DNA of 64,000 bases from a virus, in the IMG/VR virus record IMGVR_UViG_3300044729_003129, positions 1-64,000 of that record; one strand, 5' to 3'. Under the pieces are notes generated by a model, which was given only the letters and a program-made list of their open reading frames with translations, searched no databases and was not told where the DNA came from. The position numbers and the translations under genes are program-made. Positions 46,922 through 55,432 of this stretch are shown piece by piece. How positions within the stretch are numbered: position 1 is the stretch's first letter; the number at the start of each line of letters is the position of its first letter.

Positions 46922-48160
46922 TTATCTCTCCCAACCCTTTATTATATTTGGATCAAAGTTATTCTTAGAGAAGGTCATTCGGTCGACAAGCTTGACCACA
47001 TTTTGTTTTATATGATCATTGATAGCAAAGCCTTCCTGCCCTGTTACTCTAAAACCGTCAGTAGTACGCACAAACGTTGACATCTTTTTAAGTGTTTCAA
47101 GTTTGCGTATTATAATAAGTTTTGCTTCAACAATAGCGTTTTGTAATGCATAGACAAGTTCTAGATTTTTCTTGTTTTCGTCAGAGAAAAACTTTAAAAA
47201 CTCATCACGTTTAGCAGTCGCACTTGCTTTGCCAGCTTCACTCTTTTTAGATTCAATGTCTTTTGCATATTTGTCATTTATCCATGCAAGAAGATTGCGA
47301 ACATGAGCAGAGGTATCGATTATAGTTTCACCGCGTCGCACGAGTGTGTTGTTGAATGTTTCAAGAGTCTGTGCAAGTGATTGATCTGACTCGATCTCAC
47401 GAAGAGTTGAACCACTAATCTTTTGAAAGAGCGACCCTGCTTTTGATAGAGTCGTTGTTAACTCTTCAGTCTCCTTTGCGGTTAGAGTAGCTTTGCCTGA
47501 AAGATCACGTATGTATGTGTCTGAAAACCATACACTAGACGTCTTTTTAAGAGTGCCTGAATCAAAACCATATGATGCCTTCATGGTCTCAAATGAATTT
47601 CCAGAGTATTGTGTATGAAACATTACACCAATCTTTGATGCCTTTATAGTTTTTGCAAGAGTGCTGTCAGCCGGAATTGCATAGACAATTGTGTTTGGTT
47701 GAAATGTAAGATATTCAACACCGTCAAAACGTTCTGTCTTTAAATCTTTTTGTGTATAGGCAAGATCTCCTTGCAATACTCCTTTAATGCCTAGTTTTTT
47801 AAATTCATTAAATGCTACAGTTAATTTTTCTGCAAGATCACCGCTCGTATCAGCCTTAATATCACGCTCGCTCTTATAGACTTTTGGATTTTTGTTAAAG
47901 ATACCTTTCTTGGCGACAAAAAATGCTCCATCACTTGGATCAGTTCCAACAAATATTGCTGGAGCGCCGTCAAACTTTGCAGCAACATCATATGACTGTG
48001 GACTGTTTCCAGCTAACATGTCTCTCATACTGCGTAATGCAATGATTGCTTCACGAGCGCCCTTTACACCGCCATAGAGCACTTGATCCTCAATATGAAC
48101 CATATGAAGATTTTTACCTTCCGTACTTGCTTCTGTTATGTATTGTTTAAATGTTTTCAT
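46922..48160 (-). CDS. ligase/nucleotidyltransferase-like protein with capsid-targeting-like leader (DUF6267-like)
   Basis: 412 aa. Leader MKTFKQYITE|A is almost the consensus of T4 internal proteins. VAAKFDGAPAIFVGTDPSDG contains KxDG, the motif I of ATP-dependent ligases, followed by FFVAKKGIF and a downstream EGVLQGD-like strand (GIKGVLQGDLAYT); a late EGFAIND motif. Could be a polynucleotide ligase or a related transferase; the remaining ligase motifs are weak. Conserved in T4-like marine phages. Confidence 0.7.
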   Translation of the reverse strand: MKTFKQYITEASTEGKNLHMVHIEDQVLYGGVKGAREAIIALRSMRDMLAGNSPQSYDVAAKFDGAPAIFVGTDPSDGAFFVAKKGIFNKNPKVYKSERDIKADTSGDLAEKLTVAFNEFKKLGIKGVLQGDLAYTQKDLKTERFDGVEYLTFQPNTIVYAIPADSTLAKTIKASKIGVMFHTQYSGNSFETMKASYGFDSGTLKKTSSVWFSDTYIRDLSGKATLTAKETEELTTTLSKAGSLFQKISGSTLREIESDQSLAQTLETFNNTLVRRGETIIDTSAHVRNLLAWINDKYAKDIESKKSEAGKASATAKRDEFLKFFSDENKKNLELVYALQNAIVEAKLIIIRKLETLKKMSTFVRTTDGFRVTGQEGFAINDHIKQNVVKLVDRMTFSKNNFDPNIIKGWER

Positions 48161-48161
48161 A

Positions 48162-48908
48162 TTAGAATGTTATGATGTCACGATTGCTCGCTGGTTTGTC
48201 TGTGACGACTATTCGGCCAGCACTATCACCTCGTGATGGTGATTTGCTGTAGATTTTTGGTGTGCCGTTTGGATATTTCGCGGTTGGATCAAACGTCTGA
48301 TCTTCGCGGCGACCCCGCAGTCTAAAATACAGGTCATGACTGTCTGCATACTTTTCGGCTGAAGTAAGTTTTCCATTTACTGTCAAGACTCCGTCATTGA
48401 ATTTTGACTGTACATTCATAGGACCAATATACATATAATCAATTGGGCCTCCCATGGCTAAATTTCCAACTACAAGCAGTTTTTTATCGGCGTCGTTTAG
48501 AACGCCATAAGTATCTGGAACTTTTTGATCAGCTTTTAATTTATTTTTAAGGTGTTTTTTATACGCAGAAGCATAGAATCTATAGCCGATTCCAGGTATA
48601 ATCTCTTCAATACCTCGTAATCCTCCGCCAGCAAGTGAAGGAGCGCTCTCGCCCTTCATAGAAATGTTTACAAATGTTCCATTCTTTAAAAATAACTGAA
48701 CGTCAGTATACGGTTCTGATCCACTTGATTGGCGACCAGAATATTTTTCTGCATTGACCACGTTTTTTATATAAGAGTCGTCACTTTTAACAGTTATCGA
48801 TTGCCCACCATTCTTTTTAACTGCAGATTTTACTGCCTTAACAAAGGATGATTCTTGACGCTCAGCTGATATACCAGCTTCTGTAATATATTCTTTAAAG
48901 CTTTTCAT
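48162..48908 (-). CDS. restriction-fold-like protein with capsid-targeting-like leader
   Basis: 248 aa. Leader MKSFKEYITE|A. The body contains YTDVQLFLKNGTFVNISMKG with an acidic residue, strand and SMKGE, compatible with a PD-(D/E)XK fold (D...xxK), and APSLAGGGLRGIEEIIPGIG. A packaged DNA-processing enzyme is possible; not proven. Confidence 0.65.
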   Translation of the reverse strand: MKSFKEYITEAGISAERQESSFVKAVKSAVKKNGGQSITVKSDDSYIKNVVNAEKYSGRQSSGSEPYTDVQLFLKNGTFVNISMKGESAPSLAGGGLRGIEEIIPGIGYRFYASAYKKHLKNKLKADQKVPDTYGVLNDADKKLLVVGNLAMGGPIDYMYIGPMNVQSKFNDGVLTVNGKLTSAEKYADSHDLYFRLRGRREDQTFDPTAKYPNGTPKIYSKSPSRGDSAGRIVVTDKPASNRDIITF

Positions 48909-48917
48909 ATCAATAAT

Positions 48918-49667
48918 TCATTGGAAACACGATAAATTTAAATTTTTTGTAATTATTCTAACACTTTTTCCATCAACTGGTGCAATATTAAACGGCGATT
49001 TATGTGAAGCTGGAATTGAAAATTGCATTTCAAACGTAAATTGATAATTATTTGATCCCTTATATTGTACTCTAGCTCTGTACGTTGATTTAGCTGCACT
49101 TCCAAATCTTGGCAATCCCTTTAACTTTAATGGGTTTTTTGACCCAAGTAAATAAAAACCGTGTGTGCCTACATTTACATAATATGTTTTCTTTGTATTA
49201 TAATAATTTTCAATTTCAGATGCTTGTATTTCACCTTTAATGTCTGGAAATGTTGCTAAATCGCGTTCATATCTTTCTCTAGGAGTCAATTTTCCAGCTG
49301 TCGCTAACCAAATATCATCTTTATCGCGTTTAAATGGAATTTCTTTCCAAGTTTTTTTAATCATAGAAAACAAACCTACTTGTTTTGCTAAATTAGATAT
49401 AAATATTTTTTCACCATCGTCATCTGAAATTTTTCCAAATTTCCATGGATTGGTTTTATCTAAAATATCATATTTGAGGACAAGAGAACCTGCAGACGCA
49501 GCAGTTATCTTTAATTCACAGCCTGTTGTTATTCCCTTATGAACTAAAGCCAAATCCGGTTGATCGCTTCCAGCACCAGCTGGTGTAAATCCTTTAGGAA
49601 CAATTCCATATTTTTTTAATAGAGTTGCCGTATTTTTTTCATATTCAAACCCCTGTTGTGCTGCCAT
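48918..49667 (-). CDS. PD-(D/E)XK nuclease-like protein
   Basis: 249 aa. FEYEKNTATLLKKYG, AGAGSDQPDLALVHKGITTG, CELKITAASAGSL: a nuclease core E...D...ExK. No leader. Sits upstream of the related 48162-48908 gene. The late promoter is 7 nt before ATG. Confidence 0.65.
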   Translation of the reverse strand: MAAQQGFEYEKNTATLLKKYGIVPKGFTPAGAGSDQPDLALVHKGITTGCELKITAASAGSLVLKYDILDKTNPWKFGKISDDDGEKIFISNLAKQVGLFSMIKKTWKEIPFKRDKDDIWLATAGKLTPRERYERDLATFPDIKGEIQASEIENYYNTKKTYYVNVGTHGFYLLGSKNPLKLKGLPRFGSAAKSTYRARVQYKGSNNYQFTFEMQFSIPASHKSPFNIAPVDGKSVRIITKNLNLSCFQ

Positions 49668-49673
49668 ATCTAT

Positions 49674-50189
49674 CTATTTATACTCTTTCAACAATGAACA
49701 GTTTTCAAAAAATGCCATATAGAGTTCAAGTTCGTATTCATCCGCTTCCTTTTCCCACGGAGCAGAGTCATAGTCATATTCTGAACAGTAGACTCCTTTC
49801 CATCGGGCACCTTCGTTGTCGCCGCTATAAAGGACAAGCTCTCTTCGAACATACTGCTTAAGATGAACCATTTCATGTGCTAGTATCGTTAACATGAGAT
49901 GATATGAATCACTTTTATTGAGTCTTACAATATAGTCAATGTCTGGTTCATCGACTCCACATTGACAACAGTCACCATGCACACGTTCAGATTCTGACAA
50001 ATTATCAATAAGTTGAATTACTATGCGTATCTTTCGAATGCGTGGACACAGTGTTTTTAGATAAAAATATGCAGCATTTTTTATAAGATTGTAAAGGCGG
50101 CGGTCACGTCTGGCGCCATGTACCTTGATACTTATCATTCTAAAGCTACTTATAAAAAAACTGGGATCCCTAAAATAGAGGTCTAGCAT
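49674..50189 (-). CDS. SprT-like zinc metallopeptidase
   Basis: 171 aa. LAHEMVHLKQYVRREL is the HExxH zinc site; a downstream Glu-rich segment (WEKEADEYELELY) supplies the third ligand as in SprT/wss1-type proteins. ATG at 50138 is an alternative start. Substrate unknown. Confidence 0.75.
   Translation of the reverse strand: MLDLYFRDPSFFISSFRMISIKVHGARRDRRLYNLIKNAAYFYLKTLCPRIRKIRIVIQLIDNLSESERVHGDCCQCGVDEPDIDYIVRLNKSDSYHLMLTILAHEMVHLKQYVRRELVLYSGDNEGARWKGVYCSEYDYDSAPWEKEADEYELELYMAFFENCSLLKEYK
49675..49682 (-). promoter_or_regulatory. late promoter
   Basis: TATAAATA, 7 nt before ATG 49667; it overlaps the end of the metallopeptidase gene. Confidence 0.75.
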
Positions 50190-50209
50190 GATTGAGACTT
50201 ACGCGGTTT

Positions 50210-50217
50210 TATAAATA
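50210..50217 (+). promoter_or_regulatory. late promoter of the GIY-YIG gene, plus strand
   Basis: TATAAATA then TAATT then ATG 50223; identical over 16 nt to the promoter-start of the Vsr-like gene at 18267. Confidence 0.75.
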
Positions 50218-50222
50218 TAATT

Positions 50223-50924
50223 ATGTATTATTATCTATATAAAATCACAAATATGACCAATAATAATATCTATATTGGTGTTCATAGCACAGCAGATTTA
50301 AATGATGGTTACTTTGGGTCTGGTAAACGTTTAATATATGCTATTAAAAAATACGGAAAGAATATATTTAAAAAAGAAATCCTTGAATTTTTTAATTCTT
50401 CAGAAGAAATGTTTGATGCTGAACGCAGAACAGTAAATGAAGAATTTGTCAAAAGATCTGACACATATAATATTAAAGAAGGGGGAAGAGGAAATACTAG
50501 TAACGGAAGTAAAGTTTTATGGGAAAATGAGGAATATAGACAAAAAGTTTTAGAAAGATCATTTTCAAAGTTTTGGGATAATCCAGAACATAAAGAAAAA
50601 TTACGAGAAGTACAAAAAACTGAAAAATACAAGGAAAAATTAAGTGCTGCAACTAAAATTAGTGCAAATAGACCAGATAAAATATTACGTACATCAGAAA
50701 CATCTAAAGAAAGATGGAAAGACGAATCATATCGTAAAAATATGTCGATCAAGACAGCTAATTTTATGAAAGGAACTAGGTATATTCACAATTTATCTTT
50801 AGAACAAAATAAAAAGGTATCAAGCAATGAACTTGATACCTTTTTAAATAAAGGTTGGGTTTTAGGATTAAATCTAAAGTTTAGCAAAAAACTGAAGAAG
50901 CAACGTGAAGAGCAGCAAGACTAA
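50223..50924 (+). CDS. GIY-YIG homing endonuclease
   Basis: 233 aa. GIY-YIG domain MYYYLYKITNMTNNNIYIGV, then GSGKRLIYAIKKYGKNIF and EEMFDAERRTVNEEF with the catalytic Glu. NUMOD3-like repeats follow (NPEHKEKLREVQK, TSETSKERWKDESYRKN). Inserted between two minus-strand genes; its 3' end overlaps the ATPase gene by 44 nt antisense. Confidence 0.85.
   Translation: MYYYLYKITNMTNNNIYIGVHSTADLNDGYFGSGKRLIYAIKKYGKNIFKKEILEFFNSSEEMFDAERRTVNEEFVKRSDTYNIKEGGRGNTSNGSKVLWENEEYRQKVLERSFSKFWDNPEHKEKLREVQKTEKYKEKLSAATKISANRPDKILRTSETSKERWKDESYRKNMSIKTANFMKGTRYIHNLSLEQNKKVSSNELDTFLNKGWVLGLNLKFSKKLKKQREEQQD
50812..50849. terminator. bidirectional terminator inside a coding region
   Basis: AAAAAGGTATCAAG-CAATGAA-CTTGATACCTTTTTA: 9-bp stem with A/T flanks on both strands, within the endonuclease codons KKVSSNELDTF. 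It would stop the minus-strand ATPase message just after its gene and trim the endonuclease message. Confidence 0.75.
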
Positions 50925-52479
50925 TTGCAAAAAATCCAAGTAATGGAGTAGCGTAGGACTCGATCATACGAGCAAGGTCACCATCAGATACTTCAACGCC
51001 GGCAGCAAGTGCGCCTGCTGCCATATTTAAGCCGCGTGATAGTTTACGAAGGTTAGCACTCTGTTTGCTTTTGCCTTTACGAAGCAAATCAACAACATGC
51101 AAACGAGCTTTTTGATCAAGTGAAAGACCGTCTTCAAGCTTCATATCTCCTACAATCTTTTCCATAAAGTCATAGATTTCAACTTCAGTAGGATCGATGT
51201 TGATGATAAAAGCACGTGTACGTAGTGCACCATCTGGATCAAGTTTGTCAAGGTTAAGGTTTGAGATAAAGATAATTTTGCCAGTAAATTCAAAGTAACG
51301 TGGAATTAATCCTTGATCGATAATTTCGTCATCGCTCATGTCGTCTTCTGGATCAACAACATTTTTACCCATCTTGTTCCAAACGAGCTTGCGAATCTTT
51401 TTGGTATCAGTAGCAGCCTTTAACAGGTTACGAGCTTCTTGATCACCGAGTGCGTCGTCACTGTCATCAAAGAAAACAATATCATTTTTGTAACGGAACA
51501 ACAATGAATAGAGACCAGCAGCACTTGCGGAACCGGTATTTTTAAAATAACCATTGCCATCGCGCAGTCCCATATCAGCAAGTATCTTTTCAGTTGTATG
51601 AGTTTTACCAACTCCACCCTTACCAGAAACAAAGAGTGCATTTGATGCGCCGCTAACAGTAAGTTTAACTAGGTTTTCAAGATCTTTTAGCTGAGCTTCA
51701 AATGATAGGCGCTCACGATCTGCTTCAATTTGTTCTACTTCCGGAGAATAACTGTATTTTTCTTTGGCTGCACCTTTAGAAACGACACCGGCTACGACTC
51801 CAATACGAGCCATAATCTTTCCCTTTTCAGCTTTGATCTGCTTTAGGTCTTTTGCCTTGCCAACCCAGACATACTTGATGCCTTGCTTTTCAATATAGTT
51901 TGGATATGCTGCCGAAAGAGCGTCAAAAATCTTGACTCCAGGAATGCCGTACATGCTGTAAATCTTACTTTTTACAAAGTTTGGGTCAACAAGATAGTCA
52001 GCAATCTCATCAAAAATAGCTTCAAAGTCATGACTGCTACGTGCTTCATTTAGCACTCCTTCATAGAGTGGCACCTCGTCAGGCATAGACATAATCTTGC
52101 CAAGTTCAACAGTGCCTGCAATTATAATATCAGCAACAATTGGCAATGTCTTTACAAGAGAGACACTCTGATCAAATTCAATATGAAATGGAGTTGGGCT
52201 CTTACCATTCCAGTAATCAATAGATGTTAAGTTATTTAGACCAGCGAGCGAGCTTTGCACCCAATTGAAACGAATACTTTGGTTGCGCTTTGTAGTATAG
52301 AGACGTAGTCCAAAACCAGTGCCATTAGAATTCTTGTATTTTTCTAATCCAGGATATTTAAAAAATGTAGTACCAGTCTTTTTCTTAAGGTAGCGTTGAA
52401 TGATGAATGCTGCTTTTTCTACAGATGATGTAGAGAGCGCCTCTGTTAGGTAACGTTTAAATTCGGTTAGTTTTGACAT
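50881..52479 (-). CDS. AAA-type ATPase with capsid-targeting-like leader
   Basis: 532 aa. Leader MSKLTEFKRYLTE|A. N-terminal half unknown (two repeats on DYLVDPNFVKSKIYSMYG). ATPase core at about 275-420: Walker A LFVSGKGGVGKT, Walker B DIVFFDDSD, sensor IIFISNLN, arginine LRTRAF. The last 20 residues are hydrophobic (LLGFFAISLAALHVASSVFC) and partly antisense to the inserted endonuclease, so the C-terminus may have been altered by that insertion. Role unknown; late promoter. Confidence 0.75.
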   Translation of the reverse strand: MSKLTEFKRYLTEALSTSSVEKAAFIIQRYLKKKTGTTFFKYPGLEKYKNSNGTGFGLRLYTTKRNQSIRFNWVQSSLAGLNNLTSIDYWNGKSPTPFHIEFDQSVSLVKTLPIVADIIIAGTVELGKIMSMPDEVPLYEGVLNEARSSHDFEAIFDEIADYLVDPNFVKSKIYSMYGIPGVKIFDALSAAYPNYIEKQGIKYVWVGKAKDLKQIKAEKGKIMARIGVVAGVVSKGAAKEKYSYSPEVEQIEADRERLSFEAQLKDLENLVKLTVSGASNALFVSGKGGVGKTHTTEKILADMGLRDGNGYFKNTGSASAAGLYSLLFRYKNDIVFFDDSDDALGDQEARNLLKAATDTKKIRKLVWNKMGKNVVDPEDDMSDDEIIDQGLIPRYFEFTGKIIFISNLNLDKLDPDGALRTRAFIINIDPTEVEIYDFMEKIVGDMKLEDGLSLDQKARLHVVDLLRKGKSKQSANLRKLSRGLNMAAGALAAGVEVSDGDLARMIESYATPLLGFFAISLAALHVASSVFC

Positions 52480-52485
52480 ATAAGC

Positions 52486-52493
52486 TATTTATA
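52486..52493 (-). promoter_or_regulatory. late promoter of the ATPase
   Basis: TATAAATA, 6 nt before ATG 52479. Confidence 0.75.
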
Positions 52494-52517
52494 ATAATAT
52501 TTGTATTATTTATAAAA

Positions 52518-53687
52518 TTACACCTTTATGTCACTATAATCTCTATTTTTTCGTTGACTATTAAATGGAGTGCTTACTACTGGAGAACTATCACCATCAT
52601 TGGTAATATTTGCCATAGGATCTGAAATATCATATAGTCTCATCTTGGAAAGATCAATTCCAATAGTAAATCGTTTATTGCTTGTTGGATCATTATAACG
52701 ATTCTTGAGTTGCTTAACCATAATCTGATTCATTTTGTCAAGTTGTTCAGTTCGAATAAATGCAAGCATCAAATCGGCCGTTGCGGGAAGTCCAAACGAT
52801 TCTGAGGTGTCAGTAATTTCTACATCTGAATTATTAAATCCTCCGCGAGTGACCTGAGTGGCACTCCAGATTGGAACATTAAACTCTACAGCAAGACCGC
52901 GAAGCTCCTCAGCAATACTCTTGATAAAACTATAGGTGTTGATGCTACCACTTAATCCTTTAACACGTGAAGATGCACAAATATTAAGATAATCTACATA
53001 TATGATATCGGGTTCAAACTTCTTTTTAAGTTTTAATTCGAGCAGCAGTGCTCTAAAGTGACCAACATGTGCCGCTGCAGTTGGATATTCCTTCACAATA
53101 AGTTTTCCATGAGTGCGTTTAGAGATGTCCTCTACACGAGAATGAAATTCGCGTTGAGACAGGTCTTTGATTTTATCAATTCGTATATCAAGCAAATTAG
53201 CATCAATACGTTCTGCAATACGCTCTTCTGCCATTTCAAGAGTAATATACAAGACATTTCGCCCTTGGGCAAGAGCAGCAGCAGCCATGTGACACATGCC
53301 TAAACTCTTGCCACAACCAGTGTTATGAGAAGAAACTCCATCGGTATAATAACGATGATTTTCATGATCAACAGTAATATCTACAATCGGTATTTGATTT
53401 CCTGTTTTTGTAACTATACCAATTTGATAACCGTCCTCAGTTAAATATTTTTGTTTTTTATGAACTAAATCTTTAGCATATTTCCAACCATCAATGGTTT
53501 CAAATAAATGATTTTCATTAACTCTAATAATTTTGCCGCTATTAAGCAATAAAACATATTCATCCCACATTCCTTTATCAATAAATGCTGACACAGGAAC
53601 ATATCCATCTGGAGAATGCACTTCTATTGAATAACCTTCGTTTAAAAGTGTTTCGATTTCTTTAATTGCAATAACTTTTTCTGTCAT
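52518..53687 (-). CDS. split intein C part fused to C-terminal gp41/DnaB helicase
   Basis: 389 aa. Residues 1-122 are an intein C fragment: block B-like VNENHLFET, block F VDITVDHENHRYYTDG, block G VSSHN ending in His-Asn. Residue 123 on is helicase: T-GCGKS (rest of the P-loop), NVLYITLEMAEERIAERI, IIYVDYLNIC (Walker B), WSATQVTRGG, ESFGLPATADL, VKQLKNRY. Trans-splicing with the product of 54484-55125 would rebuild A-G-T-G-C-G-K-S, an intact Walker A. Replicative 5'-3' helicase of T4 gp41 type. Confidence 0.92.
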   Translation of the reverse strand: MTEKVIAIKEIETLLNEGYSIEVHSPDGYVPVSAFIDKGMWDEYVLLLNSGKIIRVNENHLFETIDGWKYAKDLVHKKQKYLTEDGYQIGIVTKTGNQIPIVDITVDHENHRYYTDGVSSHNTGCGKSLGMCHMAAAALAQGRNVLYITLEMAEERIAERIDANLLDIRIDKIKDLSQREFHSRVEDISKRTHGKLIVKEYPTAAAHVGHFRALLLELKLKKKFEPDIIYVDYLNICASSRVKGLSGSINTYSFIKSIAEELRGLAVEFNVPIWSATQVTRGGFNNSDVEITDTSESFGLPATADLMLAFIRTEQLDKMNQIMVKQLKNRYNDPTSNKRFTIGIDLSKMRLYDISDPMANITNDGDSSPVVSTPFNSQRKNRDYSDIKV

Positions 53688-53701
53688 AAAATGTAAGTTT
53701 T

Positions 53702-53709
53702 TATAAATA
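53702..53709 (+). promoter_or_regulatory. late promoter, plus strand
   Basis: TATAAATA, 29 nt before ATG 53739. Confidence 0.65.
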
Positions 53710-53738
53710 TAATATTAGCCGGAACAGTATATAGTCTT

Positions 53739-54554
53739 ATGAAATTTTACTCTCAAATTTATTATAAACTTTGTAATGAAAATGTAAATAATAAAATTCA
53801 TTATTGTAAAGGATCAAATATACATAAACATCATATTATTCCGCGTCATGCTGGTGGAGGAGAAGACGAAAGCAATTTTACTTATCTTAGCATTAGACAA
53901 CATATAATTGCTCATTTTTTGTTGTGGAAAATGCATAGAATGGTTAATGATTTGCGATCAATGCAGATGTTAGGAGCAAAGTTAACGTATGAACAAAGGA
54001 GTATTGTTGGTAAATGGTGCTATGAAAATAAAATAGGAATGTTTTCATTTAGTAAAGAGAAAAAGGCAGAAATTTCACGCCGAAATGGTAAAATGTCAAA
54101 AGAAAAAGAAACTGGTATTCATAATCCGGAAAATTTTTCAAAATTTGCTTCACTTGGAGGAAAGGCTTCGATAATTTCGCCTAATAACCCATGGACATAT
54201 TGGGCTACTCCTGAAGGTAGATCAACACGAGCAAAGTTGGGTGGAAAATCACATCTCGGAAAATTATGGATCCACAAAGATGATGTCATAACACGTTGTC
54301 TGTATAACGAAATTAACGAAAAGATGGATAATGGATGGAAATATGGAATGAAAGATGGCGGAAGGGAATATGTAAACAACGGAGAAAAAACATTTCGAGT
54401 TGAGTCCGATAAAATATTTGACTTATTATTGCGAGGTTGGAAATTGGGAAAAGCGTCTAATTATAAACCAGATCGTAAACGTTCTAAGCATGAACTTTCT
54501 TATGCAGCTTTACTCGAACTTGAGTGTCAGGATGAACACAGCCGGCGAGAATAA
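53739..54554 (+). CDS. HNH homing endonuclease between split-intein halves
   Basis: 271 aa. HNH core HKHHIIPRHAGGGEDESNFT, YLSIRQHIIAHFLLWKMH; the C-terminal region has repeats (WIHKDDVITRCLYNEINEKM, VESDKIFDLLLRGWKLGK) typical of phage HNH homing enzymes. On the opposite strand to the helicase genes; its last 71 nt overlap, antisense, the 3' end of the helicase N part including all intein N codons. Presumably targets intein-free helicase genes. Confidence 0.85.
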   Translation: MKFYSQIYYKLCNENVNNKIHYCKGSNIHKHHIIPRHAGGGEDESNFTYLSIRQHIIAHFLLWKMHRMVNDLRSMQMLGAKLTYEQRSIVGKWCYENKIGMFSFSKEKKAEISRRNGKMSKEKETGIHNPENFSKFASLGGKASIISPNNPWTYWATPEGRSTRAKLGGKSHLGKLWIHKDDVITRCLYNEINEKMDNGWKYGMKDGGREYVNNGEKTFRVESDKIFDLLLRGWKLGKASNYKPDRKRSKHELSYAALLELECQDEHSRRE

Positions 54555-55125
54555 TGTTTAGCGTCTTACGTGGAATGCCTCCGCCAGTAATTGTATTAAA
54601 CATATCCAAGTCAAAGGGAATTTTATCTTCTGTCTTGTGATAAAACTCATAGCGACCATCTACGTTTTCAAGATAATCATGCCCAACGTTTGTATCAAAT
54701 GTTACGCTTAGCGCCTTACTAAGTATACTTGGAATTGCTCCTTCTGCTTTGTCAGGAGACTTGCCATCAATAATAGAAACTGCTTCAATAATAGCAAGAT
54801 GAACTGCTCGATCTTTACACCACTTTTCAGTTTGAACAAGTAACCATTCATGCTCAACTGAAAAATTTTCATTTAACGTTGAGATTGATTGTGCAATTGC
54901 GCCTGCGTCTGTACGACGAGTATGTTCGGACTGTTGAAATTCAATTGCTAACGATGATGAATTTGGGAGTTTATTATACTTTGTTATAAACTGCAATATA
55001 AGACCATATATCGCCTTATGATGTCCTTCAAAATATTCTGGTTTTAGGTGTGGTAGGGTTTTACGACAAAATGCTTCGTTATTGACTAGATTTTTAATTA
55101 TGATGTCTTGAAGATTATTCTCCAT
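54484..55125 (-). CDS. N-terminal gp41/DnaB helicase fused to split intein N part
   Basis: 213 aa. Residues 1-195 are the DnaB-type N-terminal domain and linker (LKPEYFEGHHKAIYGLILQF; FDLDMFNTITGGGIPRKTLN, then IILAG). At residue 196 the helicase is interrupted just inside the P-loop by C-VHPDTQVRVKLHKKVHA-stop, an 18-residue intein N fragment starting with catalytic Cys. Partner: 52518-53687. Confidence 0.92.
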   Translation of the reverse strand: MENNLQDIIIKNLVNNEAFCRKTLPHLKPEYFEGHHKAIYGLILQFITKYNKLPNSSSLAIEFQQSEHTRRTDAGAIAQSISTLNENFSVEHEWLLVQTEKWCKDRAVHLAIIEAVSIIDGKSPDKAEGAIPSILSKALSVTFDTNVGHDYLENVDGRYEFYHKTEDKIPFDLDMFNTITGGGIPRKTLNIILAGCVHPDTQVRVKLHKKVHA

Positions 55126-55432
55126 GGTTTCCTATTTTATATTCTTGGTTTGAAAGTATATCAGATAATACGTCTCCGATATAGTTTTTAAAATCTGCAT
55201 CAGAATGCAATGTTTCTTTATCGCATCCAGTTGGAGTAGACATTATATTATATGCATACGATAATGTACACATTTCTTTTTCTTTGTCTTCATTTATTTT
55301 TATATTTGCATACTTATAGATGGTATCTACATACGGCCCACTAACAAGTCGTATTGCATACACTTTGTTATTTGTAGGGTCATCTACAAATATATAGTCA
55401 GATATTTCGCTCGGCATAAATTTTAATCGCAA
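55115..55432 (-). CDS. hypothetical protein conserved in replication region
   Basis: 105 aa. ISDYIFVDDPTNNKVYAIRL and a Thr/Cys-rich centre; not recognised. Overlaps genes on both sides (11 and 10 nt), so translated with them. ATG at 55417 is an alternative start. Confidence 0.6.
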   Translation of the reverse strand: MRLKFMPSEISDYIFVDDPTNNKVYAIRLVSGPYVDTIYKYANIKINEDKEKEMCTLSYAYNIMSTPTGCDKETLHSDADFKNYIGDVLSDILSNQEYKIGNHGE

